The translations under genes and the position numbers were made by a program. The notes beneath the pieces are model-generated. The model was not told the origin of the DNA and did no database searches. It was given only the letters and a program-made list of their open reading frames with translations. From assembly GCA_964504305.1 (NCBI GenBank), contig CAZDEB010000004.1, positions 197,307-261,306 of the forward strand: DNA of 64,000 nucleotides, given 5' to 3'. Shown here in pieces: positions 58,762 through 64,000 of this stretch. Each line of letters begins with the position of its first letter. The stretch's first letter is position 1. The DNA comes from UBA11606 sp964504305 (GTDB taxonomy: Bacteria > Actinomycetota > Acidimicrobiia > Acidimicrobiales > Aldehydirespiratoraceae).

Positions 58762-61700
58762 GCGGGAAGCCGGGGTCGGAGGATGCTGCTGTCGAGCAGC
58801 CGGCGATGGAACTGCTTGCCGAGCTCGGCTGGGAGACGCTCAACGCGCACGGCGATCCCGATGAGCTCGGTCGTCAGAGCCGTGCCGAAGTGGTGCTCGA
58901 AGAGCGCCTGCGGCTCGCAGTACGGCATTTGAACCCCGGCCTCGATGACGGTGCGCTGGACGCTGCGGTTGCCGAGTTCGTGGAGGATCGGTCGTCGCTC
59001 GACCCGGTGCGTGCCAACAAGGCGGTGTGGGAACTCCTACGTGATGGGGTGACGGTGCAGGCCGAGACGGCCGATGGCTCGAAGGAGCCGCGGAGGGTTT
59101 CGTTCATCGACTGGAACACCTCGGACAAGAACGAATGGCTGACGGTGCAACAGCTGTGGGTCACCGGCGACATGCACACGCGGCGTGCCGACATCGTGCT
59201 GTTCGTCAACGGCATCCCGCTCGGCTTCCTCGAACTCAAGGCCCCAGACAAGCCGGTCTACGACGCGTACCACGACAACCTGCGGGCGTATCGGGCAGAA
59301 ATCCCGCAGCTGTTCTGGTTCAACGGGTTCGTGATCCTTTCCAACGGCTCCGATGCTCGAATGAGTTCGGCGTACGCACCGTGGGAACACTTCGCAGAGT
59401 GGAAGAAGATCGACGACGAGTCCGAGCAGGGGCTTGTCTCGCTCGAGACCATGCTTCGAGCTACCTGTGCGCCGGCGCGAATGCTCGACATCGTCGAGAA
59501 CTTCACCGCCTTCACCGAGACGGGGGGCACCGTCGGCGAGGACGGCACACGAAGCGGCAGCCTCGTCAAGAAGGTCGCAAAGAACCATCAGTACCTCGGC
59601 GTCAACAGCGCCCTCGAAGCCACCTACGAGGTCAAAGAGCGAGACGGGCGGCTCGGCGTGTTCTGGCACACCCAGGGCTCAGGCAAGTCGCTCTCGATGC
59701 TCTGGTTCACGCAGAAAGTGCTCCGCAAACGTCCCGGCAACTGGACGTTCGTGCTGGTCACCGACCGCAAGGAGCTCGACGAACAGCTCTACGAAGAGTT
59801 CGCCGACAGCGACGTCATCACCTCCGGTGTTGAGGTGCACGCAGAGAGCTCGGCCCATCTGCGGGAGCTGCTGGGTCAGGATCACCGCTATGTCTTCACG
59901 CTGATCCACAAGTTCATCCCGGCTGAACGAGGCGACGACATGCCCGTGTTGTCGGAACGCGATGACATCATCGTCATCACCGACGAGGCCCACCGCTCGC
60001 AGTACGACACGTTGGCTGCCAACATGCGGGCCGCGCTGCCGAACGCATCGTTCCTCGGCTTCACCGGAACCCCGCTGATCGAAGGTGAAGAAGAGGAGAC
60101 CCGCCGGGTCTTTGGTGATTACGTGTCGGTGTACAACTTCGCCGACTCCATCGCCGATGGCGCCACAGTCCCGCTCTACTACGAGAACCGCATCCCCGAG
60201 CTTCAGCTCACCAACGAGAACTTCGACACCGAGCTCGAAGAGCTTCTCGAAGAGGCAGAGCTGGACGAGCGCCAGGAGAAAGCGGTTGCTCGCAGGTTCT
60301 CCCAGCAGTACCAGCTGATCACCCGGCCCAAACGGCTAGAAGAGATTGCCGCCGACTTGGTCGAGCACTTCGCTAACCGAGGGTTCCTCGGCAAGGGCAT
60401 GTTCGTCGCCATCGACAAGGCCACCGCGGTGCGGATGTACGACCTGGTTTCGGCCGAGTGGGCTCGGTACATCGAACGGCTCGAAGCTGAGGTGGAGGCG
60501 CTGCCTCGGCTCGAGCGCGGGCCGAAGGCGTCGCAGCTGAAGTGGATGCGAGAGACCGACGTGGCGGTCGTCGTTTCGCAGGCGCAGAACGAAGTTGAGG
60601 ACATGGCCGAACTTGGCCTCGACATCGATCCGCACCGTCGGAAGATGAACGACGAGGACCTCGACAGCCGGTTCAAGGATCCGGACGATCCGTTCCGACT
60701 GGTGTTTGTCTGCGCAATGTGGCTCACCGGGTTCGACGCGCCGTCGACGTCGACCGTGTATCTCGACAAGCCGATGCGCGGGCACACGCTGATGCAGACG
60801 ATCGCTCGCGCAAACCGGGTGTTCCCTGACAAGGACAACGGGCTGATCGTCGACTACATCGGCGTCTTCAGGAACCTGGAGAAGGCTCTCGCCATCTATG
60901 GCATCGACCGCAGCGGCGAGGTCGACACGCCGATCCAGCCGACAGACCAGTTGGTCGCCGACCTCGACGCAGCACTTGCCGAGGCCGAGGACTACCTCGC
61001 CCGACAGGACTTTGAGCTGACCGATCTCGAGGACGCTAAGGGGTTCGAGTACGTCAACCTGCTCGGCTCGACGGTCGAGGCATTGCTCATCGATGAGGCG
61101 ACCCGCAAGGGGTGGATGGCCCTCGCCAACCGAGTCCGGAAGGCGTACAAGGCGCTCATGCCGGACCCAGTGGCGATCAGGGCCACCAAACGAGTGTCGG
61201 CCATCCGAAACATCGCCAACAAGCTTGCAGCCCAGAACGAACGGCCCGATATCTCCGACGTCATGGACGGCGTCGCCGACCTGCTTGATCGATCTGTTGG
61301 CACGAAGGAGTACATCATCCGGGCAGCCGGGGAGCAGGAGGCGCTGCTCGACCTCAACAAGATCGACTGGGAACAACTCGCGATCACCTTCGCAGCCAAC
61401 AAGCGGACCGCAGCCAAAGCCGCCGAGCGCGAGCTGGAGAAGCAGGTCGAAGACGCTGTCCGCAAGAATCCCACGGTTGTCCACCTTGCCGAGCGGCTCC
61501 GCCAACTGATCGCCGAGTACAACGCAGGAACCCTCAACACCGAGGAATACCTCCGCCGTCTCGCCCAACTCCACGGCGATCTCGACGATCATCAGAAGCG
61601 AGTTGTCGAAGAGGGTCTCTCGGAGGCCGAGCTTGCAATCTTCGACCTGCTCACCAAGCCGGCGCCGGAGCTGTCGGACGGTGAGTTGAAGAAGGTCCGC

Positions 61701-62576
61701 ACCGCATCGAAACGGCTCCTCGAGCACATCGAGAACGCGCTGGTGCTCGACTGGAAGAAGAAGGAGCAGGCGAAGGCGGACCTGCGGGTTGCGATTCGCC
61801 GGGTGCTCGACGATGAGCTTCCCGAGGTCTACGGCAGGGAGATCTTCGACGAGAAGCGTGAAGCGATCTACGAGCACATCTATGCCAGCTTCGGCAACGA
61901 GGGCGAGAGCGTCTACGACGGCTCCTTGGAAGAGGTGGCTGGTGCGACAGCAACGGCAACCGCGGAGTTGCCGGGCTCTGCCAGCGAGTTGACGAGTGCA
62001 GACGTCCTTCTGTCCGCGGCCGAGCGCAAAGCCGCCATGCTCGAAGAGTTCTTCGGTACCCGCGAGACATGGGCGCTGCCGGTTGAGCAGATCATGGAGA
62101 TGGGCGACGAGACCGAAGTGGTCGAGTTCAAGATGAGCGCCCTCTGGGATACGGACGGCAAGGTCTCCAAGAAGGCGCCGTGGGTCATCGCCAAGACCGT
62201 CGCTGGCTTGGCAAACAAGGCCGGCGGCACGCTCCTGATCGGGGTCACGGACTCGGGCGAACCGTGCGGCTTGCGAGCGGACTACGAGACCTTCAACAAG
62301 CGTCAGGACATCGACGCCTGGGTCAACTTCATCACCGACGTGCTCATCAATCAGCTCGGCCGCTCGGTGCTTCGACGCCTCCGCGTGCGCATCCACATCA
62401 TCGACGGGCACGAAGTCTGCCGCATCGACGTACCAGCCCTGTCGTCACCAACTTGGCACGACCAAGGCAAGGATGACCCCATCCTTTGGGAGCGGTTACC
62501 GAACTCCACACGCAAGGTCCCGAAGGATGAGGTCGATGAGTTTCTGATCGACCGGTTCGGAGTCGTTGATGCCTGA
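58758..62576 (+). CDS. hsdR: Type I restriction endonuclease subunit HsdR with C-terminal AlbA_2-like domain
   Basis: A 1272-residue HsdR. N-terminal nuclease: D in TRRADIVLFVNG and GFLELKAPD; helicase Walker A FWHTQGSGKSLSMLWF; DEAD-box-like VITDEAHRSQYD and motif VI. Residues about 1115-1270 are an extra domain with ETEVVEFKMSALW and AGGTLLIGVTDSGEPCGL, matching the AlbA_2 (Schlafen-type) nucleic-acid domain. The fusion is unusual for HsdR and could add a second effector. It overlaps hsdS and the following gene. Confidence 0.9.
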   Translation: MSGKPGSEDAAVEQPAMELLAELGWETLNAHGDPDELGRQSRAEVVLEERLRLAVRHLNPGLDDGALDAAVAEFVEDRSSLDPVRANKAVWELLRDGVTVQAETADGSKEPRRVSFIDWNTSDKNEWLTVQQLWVTGDMHTRRADIVLFVNGIPLGFLELKAPDKPVYDAYHDNLRAYRAEIPQLFWFNGFVILSNGSDARMSSAYAPWEHFAEWKKIDDESEQGLVSLETMLRATCAPARMLDIVENFTAFTETGGTVGEDGTRSGSLVKKVAKNHQYLGVNSALEATYEVKERDGRLGVFWHTQGSGKSLSMLWFTQKVLRKRPGNWTFVLVTDRKELDEQLYEEFADSDVITSGVEVHAESSAHLRELLGQDHRYVFTLIHKFIPAERGDDMPVLSERDDIIVITDEAHRSQYDTLAANMRAALPNASFLGFTGTPLIEGEEEETRRVFGDYVSVYNFADSIADGATVPLYYENRIPELQLTNENFDTELEELLEEAELDERQEKAVARRFSQQYQLITRPKRLEEIAADLVEHFANRGFLGKGMFVAIDKATAVRMYDLVSAEWARYIERLEAEVEALPRLERGPKASQLKWMRETDVAVVVSQAQNEVEDMAELGLDIDPHRRKMNDEDLDSRFKDPDDPFRLVFVCAMWLTGFDAPSTSTVYLDKPMRGHTLMQTIARANRVFPDKDNGLIVDYIGVFRNLEKALAIYGIDRSGEVDTPIQPTDQLVADLDAALAEAEDYLARQDFELTDLEDAKGFEYVNLLGSTVEALLIDEATRKGWMALANRVRKAYKALMPDPVAIRATKRVSAIRNIANKLAAQNERPDISDVMDGVADLLDRSVGTKEYIIRAAGEQEALLDLNKIDWEQLAITFAANKRTAAKAAERELEKQVEDAVRKNPTVVHLAERLRQLIAEYNAGTLNTEEYLRRLAQLHGDLDDHQKRVVEEGLSEAELAIFDLLTKPAPELSDGELKKVRTASKRLLEHIENALVLDWKKKEQAKADLRVAIRRVLDDELPEVYGREIFDEKREAIYEHIYASFGNEGESVYDGSLEEVAGATATATAELPGSASELTSADVLLSAAERKAAMLEEFFGTRETWALPVEQIMEMGDETEVVEFKMSALWDTDGKVSKKAPWVIAKTVAGLANKAGGTLLIGVTDSGEPCGLRADYETFNKRQDIDAWVNFITDVLINQLGRSVLRRLRVRIHIIDGHEVCRIDVPALSSPTWHDQGKDDPILWERLPNSTRKVPKDEVDEFLIDRFGVVDA

Positions 62577-63813
62577 GTTTGATGACCCGTTCGGCGAAGA
62601 TGCGGACGAGACCACTTACGCGCAGGGCCGTCTTGCTGATCGCACCTACGCCTCGAAGAGCTTCCCGCTCAAGAGAACGAATAGCGAGGATGACGGAAGC
62701 CCTGCCCGCTTCGTCTGCAAAGTCTTAGACCCCGCCTCGGAATCCACGGTGGAATGTGAAGGCGAGGAATGGCTCATCAGCGAGACTCCGAAGGGGCGAT
62801 ACCAGTTCAAGCTTCTCATCGCTCGTCAATCGTGGAATGTGAAGGAACTCTGGATCCAACGCGTCCCTGCGCCCGGCGCCGGCGGCGCGGTGAAGAACCT
62901 ACTAAACCTCAAGCAGCCGGAGGTATCGAAGCTCGTCGAGTTTCTGAAGATGCTCGAGTCGATTCCGGTCGAAGGCGATACCGCGGTCCGAGTAGACGAC
63001 AGCCTGGTGCGGGACCTCTTCGCCGACCCGACGGCGATTCAGACCCTGTACAACCAAGACGTCGACAGGTTCCGCCGTTTGATCAGTGACGACGCCGCGG
63101 CCCGTGACGTCGTAGCAATCGCGGCTCGCCGCGATGCTGTCGGTCGGTTTCGGAAGCTCCTCCACGACGAGTCGTACTTCGACGCTGAAGTGGATTCGGT
63201 TGGCAAGGGTTCGCCGGAGCGGGTTTGGCAGAAGCTATTCGAGGAAAACCCCTGGATGCTGGGCGCAACGCTTAGCTCGCAGCTGCTTACTGCGTGGTGT
63301 GAGGAACGGCTGGAGCAGGTCGTAGACGGCTTCGACATCACTGGGCCGGGCAAACGGACCGACGCTCTTCTCCGGACGGCCGGGCGTATCCGATCAATGG
63401 TGTTTGTCGAGATCAAGACGCATCGCTCGAAGCTGCTTGGTTCTGAGTACCGAGGTGGGTGTTGGTCAGCATCGTCGGAGCTGTCCGGTGGCGTCGCCCA
63501 GATCCAGGGCACTGTCCATCGAGCCGTCGAAGAGATTGGAAGCCGGATCGCAACCCGAGACGCAGACGGTGCAGAGATGCCAGGCGATGTGACCTACCTC
63601 TTTCGCCCTCGGGCTGTGCTCGTAGTTGGGGAGCTTGGGCAACTTCAAGGCTCCGCTGGTGGGGACCACCCGGACAAAGTGCGATCTTTCGAGTTGTTCA
63701 GAAGAAGCCTGACGGAGCCGGAGGTAGTCACGTTCGACGAACTGTTGGCTCGAGCCGAGTGGCTGGTACAAGCTGCAGCGGCCGAGGAGCCCTCGCCGCC
63801 CGATGATGTCTGA
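62569..63813 (+). CDS. Shedu-like antiphage nuclease (DUF4263)
   Basis: A 414-residue protein. The C-terminal part, from ENPWMLGATLSSQLLTAWCE through RTDALLRTAGRIRSMVFVEI and KTHRSKLLG, matches the Shedu nuclease domain (DUF4263), with a PD-(D/E)xK core: Asp in KRTDALLRT and E-x-K in VFVEIKTH. The N-terminal 200 residues are a variable sensing part. The gene overlaps hsdR by eight bp. Shedu protects against phages by nicking or cutting DNA. Confidence 0.75.
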   Translation: MPEFDDPFGEDADETTYAQGRLADRTYASKSFPLKRTNSEDDGSPARFVCKVLDPASESTVECEGEEWLISETPKGRYQFKLLIARQSWNVKELWIQRVPAPGAGGAVKNLLNLKQPEVSKLVEFLKMLESIPVEGDTAVRVDDSLVRDLFADPTAIQTLYNQDVDRFRRLISDDAAARDVVAIAARRDAVGRFRKLLHDESYFDAEVDSVGKGSPERVWQKLFEENPWMLGATLSSQLLTAWCEERLEQVVDGFDITGPGKRTDALLRTAGRIRSMVFVEIKTHRSKLLGSEYRGGCWSASSELSGGVAQIQGTVHRAVEEIGSRIATRDADGAEMPGDVTYLFRPRAVLVVGELGQLQGSAGGDHPDKVRSFELFRRSLTEPEVVTFDELLARAEWLVQAAAAEEPSPPDDV

Positions 63814-63832
63814 TGTCAAACAACTGTCAAAC
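63813..63832 (+). repeat. TGTCAAAC arm-type repeat, right end of island 2
   Basis: ATGTCAAACAACTGTCAAAC, differing from the left-end copy only in the three central bases and lying about 115 bp from att core C. Confidence 0.55.
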
Positions 63833-63947
63833 GAACCGGTCCGTACGTGGCGTGCCAGAGCGCTCCGACCGGGTTCGACGGCCTTGACGCCCGCATGAAC
63901 GGGCGGTTGGCGGCCTGGTGAACACACACCCGGACGGCCGTTCGTAA

Positions 63948-63993
63948 CTCATAACCCGAAGGTCGCAGGTTCAAATCCTGCCCCCGCCACCAA
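63948..63993 (+). repeat. Attachment-site core C (tRNA 3' half)
   Basis: A 46-bp exact copy of 7139-7184, including the encoded CCA, without the tRNA 5' half. It marks the right end of island 2 and is probably the original 3' end of the tRNA displaced by integration. The 135 bp before it have no gene. Confidence 0.9.
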
Positions 63994-64000
63994 TGTGATG

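Larger units (their letters stand above)
53206..63993 (+). mobile_element. Genomic island 2 (about 10.8 kb): integrase, type I restriction, Shedu-like defence
   Basis: Bounded by tRNA 3' fragments B and C, sharing at least 43 identical bp. It carries an integrase directly next to B, an excisionase-like gene, hsdM-hsdS-hsdR and a Shedu-like gene. Both ends carry a related TGTCAAAC direct repeat. It is a complete-looking integrative defence element. Confidence 0.85.

Overview
The window looks like chromosome of a high-GC actinobacterium, possibly Acidimicrobiia. The clues are a mycothiol-dependent isomerase-type gene, GTG/TTG starts, Gram-positive style lipoprotein and membrane-anchored binding proteins, and actinobacterial-looking transposases. 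It holds a complete form I RuBisCO operon, most Calvin-cycle enzymes, Ni-metalloenzyme maturation genes, a mercury-resistance block and a small defence island. I could run no searches; family calls come from motifs I can see in the translations.

Layout. (1) 1-7100 is ordinary-looking chromosome: a lipoprotein, an acetyltransferase, two tandem TauD-type dioxygenases coupled to a sulfurtransferase, an FkbH-type assembly pair with an acyl-carrier domain, and a thioesterase. (2) An intact initiator tRNA (7107-7183) is followed by two displaced copies of its 3' half, at 53206-53251 and 63948-63993. These mark two tandem islands. Island 1 (about 46 kb) begins with decayed mobile-element debris (IS6 and rve transposases, ArdC fragment, VapBC). 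It then carries the minus-strand fba-prk-tkt-rpe-nuoF-like-gap operon, divergent cbbR, cbbL-cbbS-orf-cbbQ-cbbO, glpX and a HAD phosphatase, a peptide/nickel-type ABC transporter operon, hypF, truncated hypD, hypE, three CooC-like ATPases, an aminotransferase, and a mer region. Island 2 (about 10.8 kb) has a tyrosine integrase and excisionase-like gene, a type I restriction system whose HsdR ends in an AlbA_2-like domain, and a Shedu-like nuclease.

The most unusual signal is selenocysteine. Four genes of island 1 are interrupted only by in-frame TGA codons, at positions where relatives have Cys or where two paralogues align across the TGA: two tandem DsrE-like proteins, a CooC-like ATPase with a U-P-U-C motif in place of the Ni-binding CxC, and a CcdA-like membrane protein. 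Each TGA is followed 11-12 nt later by a 6-7 bp hairpin whose loop has GU at its second and third positions, as expected for a bacterial SECIS. No selA, selB, selC or selD gene is in the window, so they are predicted elsewhere in the genome.

How the genes fit together. The Calvin operons share a palindrome, TCGRTTNNAAYCGA, in front of fba, cbbL and glpX, probably the CbbR operator. The HAD phosphatase and the alanine/serine-glyoxylate aminotransferase fit phosphoglycolate salvage. HypF, HypE, the CooC-like ATPases and the ABC transporter suggest maturation of a Ni enzyme (hydrogenase or CODH-like) that could feed reductant to CO2 fixation, but its structural genes are not here and the hypD copy is truncated. 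The mer block pairs MerR regulators, MerB, a MerA-like reductase, thioredoxin-like proteins and the Sec-CcdA, suggesting thiol/selenol chemistry with mercury.
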